From Candidatus Nitrosopumilus sp. SW (lineage in GTDB: Archaea; Thermoproteota; Nitrososphaeria; Nitrososphaerales; Nitrosopumilaceae): DNA of 64,000 nt. The notes beneath the pieces are model-generated. The model did no database searches and had not been told where the DNA came from. It worked only from the letters and a program-made list of their open reading frames with translations. A program made the position numbers and the translations under genes. Numbering within the stretch: the stretch's first letter is position 1; each line of letters begins with the position of its first letter. This document shows, one piece after another, positions 24,915 to 33,743 of this stretch. Location: assembly GCF_006740685.1 (NCBI RefSeq), contig NZ_CP035425.1:287687-351686 (forward strand), read 5' to 3'.

Positions 24915-24967
24915 TAATTAGAACTGTCACCAAGAAACTAATTGTTTTTGGTCTTAAGTTCTAATTA
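24915..24967. ncRNA. Candidate structured RNA element (two-tier hairpin)
   Basis: An 11-bp perfect outer stem pairs TAATTAGAACT (24915-24925) with AGTTCTAATTA (24957-24967). After a small internal loop, an inner stem pairs 24929-24938 with 24944-24952 (nine pairs, one bulged G) and closes on a TAATT loop. Strand and function are unknown. The outer stem is AT-rich, so chance is not excluded. Confidence 0.35.
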
Positions 24968-25057
24968 CTACAAAAATATTACTAAATTATGTATAACAAA
25001 AAGTGTACAAAATACTTATTCAGTAAAGTAATTAGACAGAATAAATCGACGTAAACA

Positions 25058-25783
25058 GTGACAGAAGAATTTCCAGAAGCTGAAGTATTTGAGATAAAGA
25101 AAACAGAATTGAAAAGTCCCGTAATTTTTGCAGGATTTGTGGGCGCAGGTCTTGTAGGACCAGTTGCAATTAATCATATAATTGAGAAATTGAAAATGGA
25201 TGAAATTGCAGTGATGAGATCAAAATATCTTCCACCTTCAACTGTATTTATGAGAGGCAGATTACGACACCCATTCAGATTCTATGCAAACAAAGAGGGA
25301 ACAGTTTGTGCAATAATTTGTGAGATTACATTAAGAATGGAGGGTCTTTACTCATTAGTTGCGTCAATTTTGGATTGGGCAACAAAAAAAGGATCAAAAG
25401 AGATTGTGATTTTAGACGGAGTTGCAAGCACCGAACATGATGATAAAGCATATTGTGCAGCAGAAGAAGATTTGGTTAGAACCATGGCAGATAAAGACAT
25501 CAGTATGATTCCACAAGGATTCATCACAGGAATTCCAGGTGGAATACTAAACGAGTGTTTGGTAAGAGAAATTCAAGGATTAACATTATTGGCAAAGGCA
25601 AGTAGAGATACTACAGATTCAGGTGCAGCTGCCACATTAATTGAGGCTCTAAATCGATTCTATGACATGAATATAGATACAACGGATTTGCAAGAGGAAA
25701 AAGATAGAATTCACTCAGAATTTAGTGAGTTATCTCAAAAATATGTAGAACACAGAGAAGAGATAGCTGGAATGTACATGTGA
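25058..25783 (+). CDS. PAC2-family protein (proteasome assembly chaperone-like)
   Basis: The 241-residue protein has the PAC2 fold signature: IFAGFVGAGLVGPVAINHII at the N terminus, KEIVILDGVAS in the core, and a PQGFITGIPGGILNECLV block followed by a C-terminal helical tail (residues 200-235). Archaeal relatives (PbaA/PbaB-type) help assemble or cap the 20S proteasome. The last residues (GMYM) do not form the HbYX tail used to dock onto the proteasome. Start is GTG. A TATA-like element is less clear because of the structured gap upstream. Confidence 0.85.
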   Translation: MTEEFPEAEVFEIKKTELKSPVIFAGFVGAGLVGPVAINHIIEKLKMDEIAVMRSKYLPPSTVFMRGRLRHPFRFYANKEGTVCAIICEITLRMEGLYSLVASILDWATKKGSKEIVILDGVASTEHDDKAYCAAEEDLVRTMADKDISMIPQGFITGIPGGILNECLVREIQGLTLLAKASRDTTDSGAAATLIEALNRFYDMNIDTTDLQEEKDRIHSEFSELSQKYVEHREEIAGMYM

Positions 25784-25832
25784 GTAAAATAATGAGCAAA
25801 TTCTTTTATTCAGAACAAATAGGTATCAAATT

Positions 25833-26855
25833 ATGGTTCTAACATACAAGAAAGCAGGTGTAGATATTTCTAAAATTAAACAAAGCCAAATGGCAATTGG
25901 GAAACTAATTTCATCAACTCACAAACTTCAGAAAAAAGCAAAGATAGCACATGGGTTTGGACATTATGCAGGTATTGTTGAAATTCCAGGTGGAAAACTT
26001 TTAGCAACGCATACTGACGGTGTTGGAACAAAAGTGGTAATTGCAAACATGATGAAAAAATACAACACAATAGGAATTGACTGTGTTGCAATGAATGTTA
26101 ATGATATAATCTGTATTGGTGCAACACCGATATCATTTGTAGATTACATTGCGGCAAACAAAAATGATGTTCCAATTTTTAAAAAGATTGTAGAAGGATT
26201 GGTAAAAGGTGCAAAGAAATCTGCAATGCCAATTGTGGGAGGAGAAACAGCAATTATGCCAGATGTTATAGAAGGAAAAGGTTTTGCATTTGATTTAGCA
26301 GGGATGGTCGTAGGATTGGTAGAGAAAAAACAGTTGGTGCTTGGAAACAAAATAAAATCGGGAGATGTAATAATTGGTGCAAATAGTACAGGAATTCACT
26401 CAAACGGATATTCATTAGCACGAAAGGCATTATTGAAAAAATATTCAGTTAAAGACAAAGTAAAGGGAGTAGGAACCATAGGAGACGCATTACTAAAACC
26501 AACTGAAATCTATACAAAACCAGTTTTAGAGATGGTGGAGAAATGCAAAATCAACGGTCTTGCTCACATTACAGGTGGCTCATTTACCAAATTGTTACGC
26601 CTCAAGAAAATAGGTTATCAAATAGACTCTTTGCCAAAAATACCACCAATTATGGGACTAGTGGAAGAGCAAGGAGTAAAACCTGAAGAAATGTACAAGA
26701 CATTCAACATGGGTGTAGGATTCTGCGTAGTGGCACCAAAAGAACAAGCAACAAGAATCAGATCAATATTCAAAAAACATAAGATCTCAAGTCAAGAGAT
26801 AGGTCAGATTGTTTCTAAGAAAGGTGTTTTTGTTAACTCACAAAAAATTGCTTAA
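25833..26855 (+). CDS. purM: Phosphoribosylformylglycinamidine cyclo-ligase (PurM)
   Basis: This 340-residue ATP-dependent enzyme closes the imidazole ring to form AIR in purine synthesis. Family features are GHYAGIVEIPGGKLLATHTDGVG (split N-terminal domain), GIDCVAMNVNDIICIGATP, the GGETAIMPDV segment, GANSTGIHSNGYSLARK and the LAHITGGSFTKLLR loop. Length is normal. It is a stand-alone gene between the PAC2 gene and an antiporter gene, not in a pur cluster. Confidence 0.96.
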   Translation: MVLTYKKAGVDISKIKQSQMAIGKLISSTHKLQKKAKIAHGFGHYAGIVEIPGGKLLATHTDGVGTKVVIANMMKKYNTIGIDCVAMNVNDIICIGATPISFVDYIAANKNDVPIFKKIVEGLVKGAKKSAMPIVGGETAIMPDVIEGKGFAFDLAGMVVGLVEKKQLVLGNKIKSGDVIIGANSTGIHSNGYSLARKALLKKYSVKDKVKGVGTIGDALLKPTEIYTKPVLEMVEKCKINGLAHITGGSFTKLLRLKKIGYQIDSLPKIPPIMGLVEEQGVKPEEMYKTFNMGVGFCVVAPKEQATRIRSIFKKHKISSQEIGQIVSKKGVFVNSQKIA

Positions 26856-26929
26856 TTTAACAATAGCAAAATAATTTTCAACCTAGTATCGCCTTATATT
26901 ACACATTTTTCCAGAATTATAAGAGAAAG

Positions 26930-28180
26930 ATGGCTGCAGAGGCACAGTTTATTGAGACAATCATTGGTGTAGGAATACTTCTTTTTGCAGCAAAGCTCAT
27001 GGCAGAGCTTTTCTTGAGATTAAAGCTTCCAATTGTGTTGGGGGAATTATTAGCAGGTATGATTGTTGGACCATTTGCATTAGGTCAATTTTTCATCATT
27101 GATGGAAAACAATTGTTGCACATCAATGAAGAGATAAAAATTCTGGGAGAGATGGGTGCAATTGTAATTTTGTTTATGGCAGGATTAGAAATGACACCAA
27201 AAGAATTCCTAAAGGGTGGAAAGGCATCATTTACAGTTGGAACACTAGGAGTAGTTGTCCCATTCTTTGCAGGTTTTGTAATTTTTGGATTGTTTGGATT
27301 TGAAGCGCTAGAATCAATGTTAATTGCAACAGCACTTACAGCTACTAGTATTGCAATTTCTATTCAAGTGCTTAGTGAGTTTGGTAAGCTAAAGGCACCT
27401 GAAGCTAGATTGATTATTGGAGCAGCAGTAGTTGATGATATTTTAGCAATTGCAGTTTTGTCAGTTGTGATTTCAATTACAGGTTCAGATGCAGGAATTG
27501 AGAGCATAAACATTACAGATGTAGCAATTACGATTTTGCAGGTATTGGGATTCTTTGCAATTATGCTAGTTGTAGCAGTAATAGTAATCCCCAAAGTCAT
27601 CACCCCAAGACTATGGAAGGCAAAGGGTAGTGTTGAGGGAATTGCGACAGCCTCATTCTTTGGAGCAGCAGCGCTTGCAGGGTCGATTGGATTATCGCCG
27701 ATTGTAGGAGCATTTGCAGTAGGAATGGCGCTATCAACAACCAAAGTCTTTGAAAAGGTTGAAAATTACATTGGAAAGATTGGATTGATTTTTGCGCCAT
27801 TATTCTTTGCTATTATTGGTGCGCAAGTAGATCTTCGTGCAGTTGACTTGAATATTTTGATGGTCAGTGGAGTAATCATTGCAGTTGCAATAGTTACAAA
27901 GTTGTTAGGTTGTGGATTGCCTGCAATGTTCTTTTTGAAAAGCAAAGCTCAAGGAATGAGAGTGGGTATTGGAATGATTTCAAGAGGAGAAGTAGGATTG
28001 ATTGTTGCAGGAGTAGGAGTAACTGCAGGAGTATTAACGTCAGAAGTTTATTCAACAATTGTAATCATGGTCGCAGTTACAACAATAATTACACCAATAT
28101 GGCTAAAGATGGAATATAGAAAAGAGCAAAAAAGTGGAAGCGGCGAACCAGAACAAAACATAGAACAAAAACCAGAGTAA
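26930..28180 (+). CDS. Cation/proton antiporter, CPA2 (KefB/NapA-like) family
   Basis: The 416-residue protein has twelve or so membrane helices with the CPA2 blocks LPIVLGELLAGMIVGP, ILFMAGLEM, the TALTATSIAISIQVLSE region, and the core AAVVDDILAIAVLSVV, whose paired Asp residues carry the ion in electrogenic Na+/H+ antiporters of the NapA type. No RCK/TrkA-N regulatory domain follows; the protein ends in a short charged tail. It probably exchanges Na+ or K+ for protons. Confidence 0.92.
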   Translation: MAAEAQFIETIIGVGILLFAAKLMAELFLRLKLPIVLGELLAGMIVGPFALGQFFIIDGKQLLHINEEIKILGEMGAIVILFMAGLEMTPKEFLKGGKASFTVGTLGVVVPFFAGFVIFGLFGFEALESMLIATALTATSIAISIQVLSEFGKLKAPEARLIIGAAVVDDILAIAVLSVVISITGSDAGIESINITDVAITILQVLGFFAIMLVVAVIVIPKVITPRLWKAKGSVEGIATASFFGAAALAGSIGLSPIVGAFAVGMALSTTKVFEKVENYIGKIGLIFAPLFFAIIGAQVDLRAVDLNILMVSGVIIAVAIVTKLLGCGLPAMFFLKSKAQGMRVGIGMISRGEVGLIVAGVGVTAGVLTSEVYSTIVIMVAVTTIITPIWLKMEYRKEQKSGSGEPEQNIEQKPE

Positions 28181-28225
28181 AACCAGCAAGTCTTAAATTC
28201 TATAAAAATTTGGGAGAATCAGAAC

Positions 28226-28669
28226 ATGTCAGTTGATGTAAACAGTAACTCATTCAAAGAAGACATGATTGCAGAGATCAAAAGAATTCAAAGTGAGTTA
28301 ACTGAATTAAAAAACCTCAAAAACAATATCTCAAAGAATTCACCTACAAGAAAACCAGCTAAAAAGACAACAAAGAGAAAGACAGTTCCAAAGAAAAAGA
28401 CAGTGAAGAGAAAACCAGCTAAAAAGACAACAAAGAGAAAGACAGTTCCAAAGAAAAAGACAGTGAAGAGAAAACCAGCTAAAAAGACAACAAAGAGAAA
28501 GACAGTTCCAAAGAAAAAGACAGTGAAGAGAAAACCAGCTAAAAAGACAACAAAGAGAAAGACAGTTCCAAAGAAAAAGACAGTGAAGAGAAAACCAGCT
28601 AAAAAGACAACAAAGAGAAAGACTACAAGAAAAACATCCAAATCAAAAAGAAAATCTAGGCAAAGATAG
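28226..28669 (+). CDS. Lys-rich repeat protein, histone H1-tail-like
   Basis: The 147-residue protein has a short N-terminal helix (residues 8-40, EDMIAEIKRIQSELTELKN) likely to form a coiled coil. The rest is almost wholly Lys, Arg, Thr, Pro and Val in 20-residue repeats of the type KPAKKTTKRKTVPKKKTVKR, ending in KSKRKSRQR. Composition matches the C-terminal tails of histone H1 and of bacterial H1-like proteins, so non-specific DNA compaction or RNA binding is likely. The DNA repeat unit is a perfect 60 bp, present four times plus partial copies. It is followed 56 bp later by elp3. Confidence 0.75.
   Translation: MSVDVNSNSFKEDMIAEIKRIQSELTELKNLKNNISKNSPTRKPAKKTTKRKTVPKKKTVKRKPAKKTTKRKTVPKKKTVKRKPAKKTTKRKTVPKKKTVKRKPAKKTTKRKTVPKKKTVKRKPAKKTTKRKTTRKTSKSKRKSRQR
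28348..28635 (+). repeat. Perfect 60-bp tandem repeats within the Lys-rich gene
   Basis: Four copies at 28381-28440, 28441-28500, 28501-28560 and 28561-28620 are identical base for base; a partial copy of 33 bp precedes them and a short partial copy follows. Lack of any synonymous change points to recent expansion or ongoing homogenisation, so copy number probably varies between strains. Confidence 0.95.
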
Positions 28670-28725
28670 GCTCAAAATTAGCCAAATTATTTAACGAATT
28701 TATGTCCAATTCAGTGTGAGTAGCC

Positions 28726-30309
28726 ATGAGTAAGCTAGATTCAGTATTTTCCAAGGCATGTAGTGAAATCACTCAAAATTTACTAACAATTAATGAACCT
28801 AGTAAAAAGCAAGTAAAAGAAGAGATTAAGAGGATCTGTGCAAAATACTCACTAGAAAGAATTCCAAGAAATCATGAAATATTATCAATGGCAAAAGAAT
28901 CAGATTTTGATAAACTAAGAAAAGTTTTGCTAAAAAAACCTGCCAAAACTGCATCAGGTGTTGCAGTAGTGGCGCTAATGCCAAAACCATATGCATGTCC
29001 ACATGGAAGATGCACATATTGTCCAGGAGGAATTGAATTTAATTCTCCAAATAGTTACACAGGAAATGAGCCATCAACACTAAATGCAATTGAAAACGAA
29101 TATGATCCAAAATTACAAATCACAACAAAAATTGATAAACTAATTGCATTTGGACATGACCCATCAAAGATGGAAATAGTTATTGTGGGAGGAACATTTC
29201 TCTTTATGCCAAAAGATTACCAAGAAAATTTTATCAAATCATGTTATGATGCACTAAATGGAACAAACTCAAAAGATTTGCAAGAAGCAAAATCAAACAA
29301 CGAGCATGCAGTAATCAGAAATGTAGGATTTACAATTGAAACAAAACCAGACTTTTGTAAAAAGGAACATGTGGACTGGATGTTAGATTATGGAGTAACA
29401 AGAATAGAGATTGGTGTTCAGTCATTACAGGAAAGGGTTTACGACATTGTGAACAGAGGTCATAATTACAATGATGTTCTAGAATCATTCCATATTTCAA
29501 AAGATGCAGGATACAAAATTGTGGCACATATGATGCCAGGATTACCAACCATGACTCCAAAGGAAGACATTGCAGATTTCAAGAGATTGTTTTCAGATTC
29601 CAAACTACGTCCAGATATGCTCAAAATATACCCATCATTAGTAATTGAAAACACTCCAATGTACCAAGAATACAAAGACGGTAAATATACACCATATTCA
29701 GATGAAGATATGATTCAAGTGCTAACTGAAGCAAAGAAAAGCATTCCAAAGTGGGTCAGAATTATGCGGGTTCAAAGAGAAATATCCCCAAATGAAATCA
29801 TTGCAGGACCAAAATCAGGAAATCTAAGACAGATTGTACATCAGAATCTAGCAAAGCAAGGAATGAAATGTAAATGCATCAGATGTAGAGAAGCAGGACT
29901 AAACAAAAAATCAGAGCCAGAAGATGTCAAACTAACCAGAATGGATTATGATTCTTCAGGAGGTAAAGAAGTGTTCTTATCTTATGAAGACAAGAATGAG
30001 TCAATCTATGGGTTTTTGAGATTAAGAAAACCAAGCAGTGAGGCACATAGAGATGAGATTGGAAATGATTCTTGTATAGTAAGAGAACTTCATGTATATG
30101 GAAAATCATTAAAAATTGGAGAAAAAGAAGAAAGTGAAATACAACATTCAGGTTTAGGGAAAAATTTAATGAAAGAAGCAGAAAAAATTTCAAAAGAAGA
30201 ATTTGATGCAAAGAAATTATTGGTGATTAGTGCAGTTGGAACAAGAGAGTACTATCAAAAGTTAGGGTATTCGTTATATGGGCCATACATGTCCAAAAAA
30301 TTGGATTAG
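28726..30309 (+). CDS. elp3: Archaeal Elp3: tRNA U34 carboxymethyl radical SAM acetyltransferase
   Basis: The 527-residue enzyme modifies wobble uridine 34 of tRNAs using acetyl-CoA and a radical SAM cluster. The [4Fe-4S] ligands are C91, C96 and C99 in YACPHGRCTYCPGG. The MEIVIVGGTF and TRIEIGVQSLQERVYD segments belong to the radical SAM half, and CKCIRCREAG is the zinc region joining the two halves. The GNAT half is at the C terminus (SIYGFLRLRKPS, RELHVYG, QHSGLGKNLMKEAEKI, TREYYQKLGY). It is complete and in the usual domain order. The lysS gene starts 8 bp later. Confidence 0.96.
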   Translation: MSKLDSVFSKACSEITQNLLTINEPSKKQVKEEIKRICAKYSLERIPRNHEILSMAKESDFDKLRKVLLKKPAKTASGVAVVALMPKPYACPHGRCTYCPGGIEFNSPNSYTGNEPSTLNAIENEYDPKLQITTKIDKLIAFGHDPSKMEIVIVGGTFLFMPKDYQENFIKSCYDALNGTNSKDLQEAKSNNEHAVIRNVGFTIETKPDFCKKEHVDWMLDYGVTRIEIGVQSLQERVYDIVNRGHNYNDVLESFHISKDAGYKIVAHMMPGLPTMTPKEDIADFKRLFSDSKLRPDMLKIYPSLVIENTPMYQEYKDGKYTPYSDEDMIQVLTEAKKSIPKWVRIMRVQREISPNEIIAGPKSGNLRQIVHQNLAKQGMKCKCIRCREAGLNKKSEPEDVKLTRMDYDSSGGKEVFLSYEDKNESIYGFLRLRKPSSEAHRDEIGNDSCIVRELHVYGKSLKIGEKEESEIQHSGLGKNLMKEAEKISKEEFDAKKLLVISAVGTREYYQKLGYSLYGPYMSKKLD

Positions 30310-30317
30310 GGAAAAGA

Positions 30318-31907
30318 ATGTCAGAGCAAGAAATTATTGGTAAAGGAACTTGGATTGACAAGTTAGCTTCAGAATTACTTGAGCGTGAAAAATCACTTGG
30401 AAGAAATTTAGATCTTCTTAGAGTAGAAAGTGGTCTGGGTGCATCAGGAATACCACACATTGGAAGCTTAGGAGATGCAGTAAGAGCATACGGAGTAAAA
30501 TTAGCATTAGAGAATCTAGGTTACAAATCAGAACTTATTGCTTATTCAGATGATTTAGACGGATTGCGAAAAATTCCAGAAGGAATGCAAGAGTTTGGAT
30601 TAGAAGAGCATTTGGCAAAACCAGTGTCATTAATTCCAGACCCATACGGATGCCATGACTCATACGGAATGCACATGAGCAGTATTCTTTTAGACGGCCT
30701 TGACAAGGTTGGAATAAAATATGAATTTCGAAGAGCAGTTGACACTTACAAACAAGGATTACTCAAAGATAACATTCACACCATTTTGCAAAACAGTGCC
30801 AAGATTGGAGACAAAATATCAGATCTAGTAGGACAAGAAAAATATCAAAAATATCTCCCATACTTTCCAGTTTGTGCTAACTGTAATCGCCTCTACACAG
30901 CAGAGGCAACAGAATACATTGCAGACGAAAGGAAGGTCAAATACAGATGTCATGATGCAGAGATTGGCTCACAAATGATCAAGGGTTGTGGTCACGAAGG
31001 GGAGGCCGATATTGGAAAAGACCTTGGAAAGTTAGCATGGAAAGTAGAATTTGCTGCAAGATGGGCAGCATTTGACATTAGATTTGAAGCATATGGAAAA
31101 GACATCATGGATTCTGTAAAAGTAAATGATTGGGTAGCAGATGAAATTTTAGATTTCCCACACCCTCACCATGTAAAATATGAGATGTTCCTAGATAAGG
31201 GAGGAAAAAAGATTTCAAAATCATTGGGAAATGTACTAACTGCACAGAGATGGTTAGAATTTGGCAGTCCAAAATCAATTCTATTATTACTTTACAAAAG
31301 AATTACTGGCGCACGTGAACTTGGTGTAGAAGACATACCATCTTTGATGAATGAGTACAACGAATTAGAAGATATTAACTTTGGAAAAATCAAAATAGAT
31401 AATCAAGCAAAACTTGTAAAATCAAAAGGACTATACGAATACGTTAATCTCCTAAACCCTCCAAAACAAGCAAGTACTCATGTAAACTATAGACTATTAA
31501 TTGAACTAGCAAAAATATTCAAAGAAAATAGAAATGAAAGAGTAATGAAAAAACTTCTCGATTATGGGGTAATAAAAAATCCAGAGCCAGAAATAGAGAA
31601 ACTTATTGAGCTTGCAGGGAATTTTTCAGACGAATTCGATGAGCAAGAAAAAATACAAGTTGATTTAGATGAAACAACAAAAAAAGCACTAAAGATTTTA
31701 TCAGAAGCACTTGGCGCAGAAGAAGAACCAGAAGATATTCAAAATACAATCTATCAAATTGCAAAATCAAATAATATGCAACCAAAAGATTTCTTTAAGA
31801 CATTATACCAAATTATTCTTGGTACATCTAGAGGACCAAAGATAGGACCATTCATTTCAGACATAGGCAGAAAACAAGTAGCAAAAACACTATCAGAGTA
31901 TACGTAA
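30318..31907 (+). CDS. lysS: Lysyl-tRNA synthetase, class I
   Basis: This 529-residue enzyme is the class I form, typical of archaea. The HIGH-type motif is PHIGS (residues 46-50) in a GASGIPHIGSLGD context, and the KMSKS-type motif is KKISKSLGN. A zinc-binding CANCNRLY with a distal Cys/His segment lies between. The C-terminal half is all-helical for anticodon binding. It is most likely co-transcribed with elp3, which modifies the wobble base of tRNA-Lys, a functional match. Confidence 0.96.
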   Translation: MSEQEIIGKGTWIDKLASELLEREKSLGRNLDLLRVESGLGASGIPHIGSLGDAVRAYGVKLALENLGYKSELIAYSDDLDGLRKIPEGMQEFGLEEHLAKPVSLIPDPYGCHDSYGMHMSSILLDGLDKVGIKYEFRRAVDTYKQGLLKDNIHTILQNSAKIGDKISDLVGQEKYQKYLPYFPVCANCNRLYTAEATEYIADERKVKYRCHDAEIGSQMIKGCGHEGEADIGKDLGKLAWKVEFAARWAAFDIRFEAYGKDIMDSVKVNDWVADEILDFPHPHHVKYEMFLDKGGKKISKSLGNVLTAQRWLEFGSPKSILLLLYKRITGARELGVEDIPSLMNEYNELEDINFGKIKIDNQAKLVKSKGLYEYVNLLNPPKQASTHVNYRLLIELAKIFKENRNERVMKKLLDYGVIKNPEPEIEKLIELAGNFSDEFDEQEKIQVDLDETTKKALKILSEALGAEEEPEDIQNTIYQIAKSNNMQPKDFFKTLYQIILGTSRGPKIGPFISDIGRKQVAKTLSEYT

Positions 31908-31909
31908 AA

Positions 31910-32110
31910 ATGGTTCATTCTGAGCACAACAAATCAAAAAACAATGGAGGATTTGCATTAATCATTTTAGGAGCATTGTTGCTCATCGTAGGTCCACAAG
32001 AGGCAATTATTCCAAAAGGCATGAGTGTAGCAACATGGATTGCAGGTTTGTTGATTGGAGGGTTAGGATTCTACCTCAAATTCATCAGACATAGAACAAA
32101 ACAACAATAA
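31910..32110 (+). CDS. Small two-helix membrane protein (66 aa)
   Basis: This 66-residue ORF starts two bases after the lysS stop. It has a charged N terminus (VHSEHNKSKNN), two hydrophobic helices (about residues 15-33 and 43-58) and a basic tail (FIRHRTKQQ). It is probably the third gene of the elp3-lysS operon. No family is recognised. Confidence 0.65.
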   Translation: MVHSEHNKSKNNGGFALIILGALLLIVGPQEAIIPKGMSVATWIAGLLIGGLGFYLKFIRHRTKQQ

Positions 32111-32150
32111 AGAAAGATTCATCTTTTAGAGAAAGACGGTGAAAAATGAA

Positions 32151-32909
32151 ATGGGACTTTTTGGTAAAAAAGAAGACATTGTATCAGAAAATAGCGATGA
32201 GTATATTCTAAAAGAAGAATTAGAAACAGAAGTTGAAAACCTCCAAAATGAGTTTAGAGAAAAGCAAGAGGAACTAAACAACATTCAACAAAAAATTGAT
32301 TCAGTCAAAGAAGAATATGAAACGGCAGTAAGCAACTTGATGATAGTAAAAAAAGAACTTAATCAAAAAAGAATGGAACTTGATATTGTTATTAGAGAAC
32401 ACAAAGAAATTAAAGAAAAAATAAAAAATTCTGAGCAGATCAAAGATTCAAAATCATTTGAAGAGTATGGTAAAACAGAAGAGAACCTATCAAAAATAAA
32501 AGAAGAATTGGAAGAAATAACAAAAGAATACGAAGAGACAAAAGAAAAAATTTCAGCAGAACAATCCACATTATCTCAAATTAGAAAACAACAAGTTGAA
32601 GCAGAAAAAGAACTAGATGAGGCAAATTCAAGATTATATAATGCAAAAGAAGAATTAAACAAAAAAGATGAATTTCAAGATACAAGTATTCTTACTCCAA
32701 AAGAAAAAGAATTCATTCAAGGCAACAACAAGAGCGCTGCAGGAGTAATTGAGGCAGCAAGTGCTGTTGTAGGTTCATTAAAATCAAAACTAAGCATGAC
32801 ACAAAAAGAATTGGAAGCAGTTCAGTTACTTTTGGAAAAAGAAAGAGAAGCACACGAAGAGACAAAAAAAGAATTAAACAAACTCAGTTCAAAAGATCAA
32901 GAATCATAA
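32151..32909 (+). CDS. Coiled-coil protein, unknown function
   Basis: From the ATG at 32151 the protein has 252 residues and begins MGLFGKKED, a typical start; the frame could be extended to a GTG at 32139. Residues 20-180 are an almost continuous charged helix (E, K, Q, N and L heptads) and residues 210-252 form a second helix, with a small hydrophobic turn between (SAAGVIEAASAVVGS). It may be a structural or chromosome-associated protein. Its end overlaps the convergent PNPOx-like gene by 6 bp. Confidence 0.7.
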   Translation: MGLFGKKEDIVSENSDEYILKEELETEVENLQNEFREKQEELNNIQQKIDSVKEEYETAVSNLMIVKKELNQKRMELDIVIREHKEIKEKIKNSEQIKDSKSFEEYGKTEENLSKIKEELEEITKEYEETKEKISAEQSTLSQIRKQQVEAEKELDEANSRLYNAKEELNKKDEFQDTSILTPKEKEFIQGNNKSAAGVIEAASAVVGSLKSKLSMTQKELEAVQLLLEKEREAHEETKKELNKLSSKDQES

Positions 32910-33350
32910 GCTATCAAAATGTTTTTTCCATTTTGATTTAATTTCTTCTTCATTAATTCCCAGATCATACAAAGGAGATGTCACTTCAGAGATTTGAGTT
33001 ATATCAACTAGAACAATTGAGTTAATTGGACTCTTAATTCCATTTCTACGATAATGTTTCAAAATGTCATCATAGAGGGGGACGTCTTGTATGATTTTAG
33101 CTAGACCTTTGAACAAAAACCCCTTTCGCAACAAGGGATCAATTACATTAATTTCCACATTAGGGTTAGTCTTCAAATTTTTCATAGTGTCAGGAGAACG
33201 AATATCTGCAAATGCTAGTTGGTTTTTTGACCATCGCATAATGGTACCTTTGGGAGAAATATTCGGGGCACCATCAGAAGAAACTGTTGCAACATAGCCT
33301 AACTTTTGTAAATCCAAAAATTCTTTGATCTCATCAGTAATTTCAGGCAA
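32904..33350 (-). CDS. Pyridoxamine 5'-phosphate oxidase-like flavin-binding protein
   Basis: The 148-residue protein matches the split-barrel FMN-binding family: LQKLGYVATVSSDGAPNISP at the start, the strand AFADIRSPDTMKNLKTNPNV and the VNVIDPLLRKGFLFKGLAKI region. Members bind FMN, F420 or haem; with F420 synthesis genes in the same window an F420-dependent role is possible but unproved. Start is TTG at 33350. Confidence 0.85.
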   Translation of the reverse strand: MPEITDEIKEFLDLQKLGYVATVSSDGAPNISPKGTIMRWSKNQLAFADIRSPDTMKNLKTNPNVEINVIDPLLRKGFLFKGLAKIIQDVPLYDDILKHYRRNGIKSPINSIVLVDITQISEVTSPLYDLGINEEEIKSKWKKHFDSL

Positions 33351-33390
33351 TATTTCTAGAAACTATTACAACATAATTAATTTTTGATAA

Positions 33391-33489
33391 TTATCGCATA
33401 AATTCAGCAGCTTCTATAGAAAAGAAAAAGAACCCTATTCCCCCTCCTATAATTCCAATCCAGATGGCAATCTGTTTAAGTCTAGACAT
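33391..33489 (-). CDS. Micro membrane protein (32 aa)
   Basis: A 32-residue ORF (MSRLKQIAIW then a glycine-rich hydrophobic helix ending FFFF, then SIEAAEFMR) encodes a single-span peptide with a basic start. A perfect 9-bp inverted repeat stands 4 bp upstream of its ATG. Family unknown. Confidence 0.5.
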   Translation of the reverse strand: MSRLKQIAIWIGIIGGGIGFFFFSIEAAEFMR

Positions 33490-33492
33490 ATG

Positions 33493-33514
33493 AATGAGAT
33501 TGAATAATCTCATT
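33493..33514. promoter_or_regulatory. Inverted repeat between two divergent micro-protein genes
   Basis: AATGAGATT (33493-33501) and AATCTCATT (33506-33514) are exact reverse complements around GAAT. The repeat lies within 25 bp upstream of the leftward ORF at 33489 and 60 bp upstream of the rightward ORF at 33574. It is a candidate operator. The AT-rich sequence makes a chance match possible. Confidence 0.4.
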
Positions 33515-33573
33515 ATTGAATCTAATCCAATCAATTAGGCAATTATAATTAGAATGAATATGATTAAGCAACA

Positions 33574-33717
33574 TTGGCAAGCATAAAAGATGTAGGTAAA
33601 TTTTTTGTATTCATCATTGGAGGTCTAGTAGCCATCATTGTAGGCTCTTTTATGATCAGAGGAACTATGCACATGTGGGATAATCCAGAAGATGCCAATG
33701 ATGAGAAAAAGGACTAA
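33574..33717 (+). CDS. Micro membrane protein (47 aa)
   Basis: A TTG-initiated 47-residue ORF encodes a short start (ASIKDVGK), one membrane helix (FFVFIIGGLVAIIVGSFMI) and an acidic hydrophilic tail (DNPEDANDEKKD). A TATA-like ATTATAATT (about 33543-33551) is centred 27 bp upstream, supporting the start. Function unknown. Confidence 0.5.
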   Translation: MASIKDVGKFFVFIIGGLVAIIVGSFMIRGTMHMWDNPEDANDEKKD

Positions 33718-33743
33718 AGGCAAGTATTCTAAATAAATTATAA

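Larger units (their letters stand above)
24729..25057. other. 329-bp gene-free gap with three potential hairpins
   Basis: No convincing ORF is seen. The gap contains a terminator-like hairpin (24744-24765), a GC-richer stretch with a TTGATG/CATCAA stem (24791-24811), and a long two-tier hairpin (24915-24967). Read on the minus strand the three come in the order long hairpin, short hairpin, terminator, which is compatible with a small RNA of roughly 220 nt or a structured leader for the secreted coiled-coil gene. Confidence 0.45.

Noticed and set aside
28381-28620. Possible CRISPR array because of evenly spaced identical 60-bp units.
   Set aside because: The units are contiguous without spacers and lie in one coding frame; no cas genes are near.
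28288-28641. Minus-strand 117-residue Phe/Val/Leu-rich ORF across the Lys-rich repeats.
   Set aside because: It is the antisense reading of the 60-bp repeats; repeats without stops in one frame often leave the complement open.
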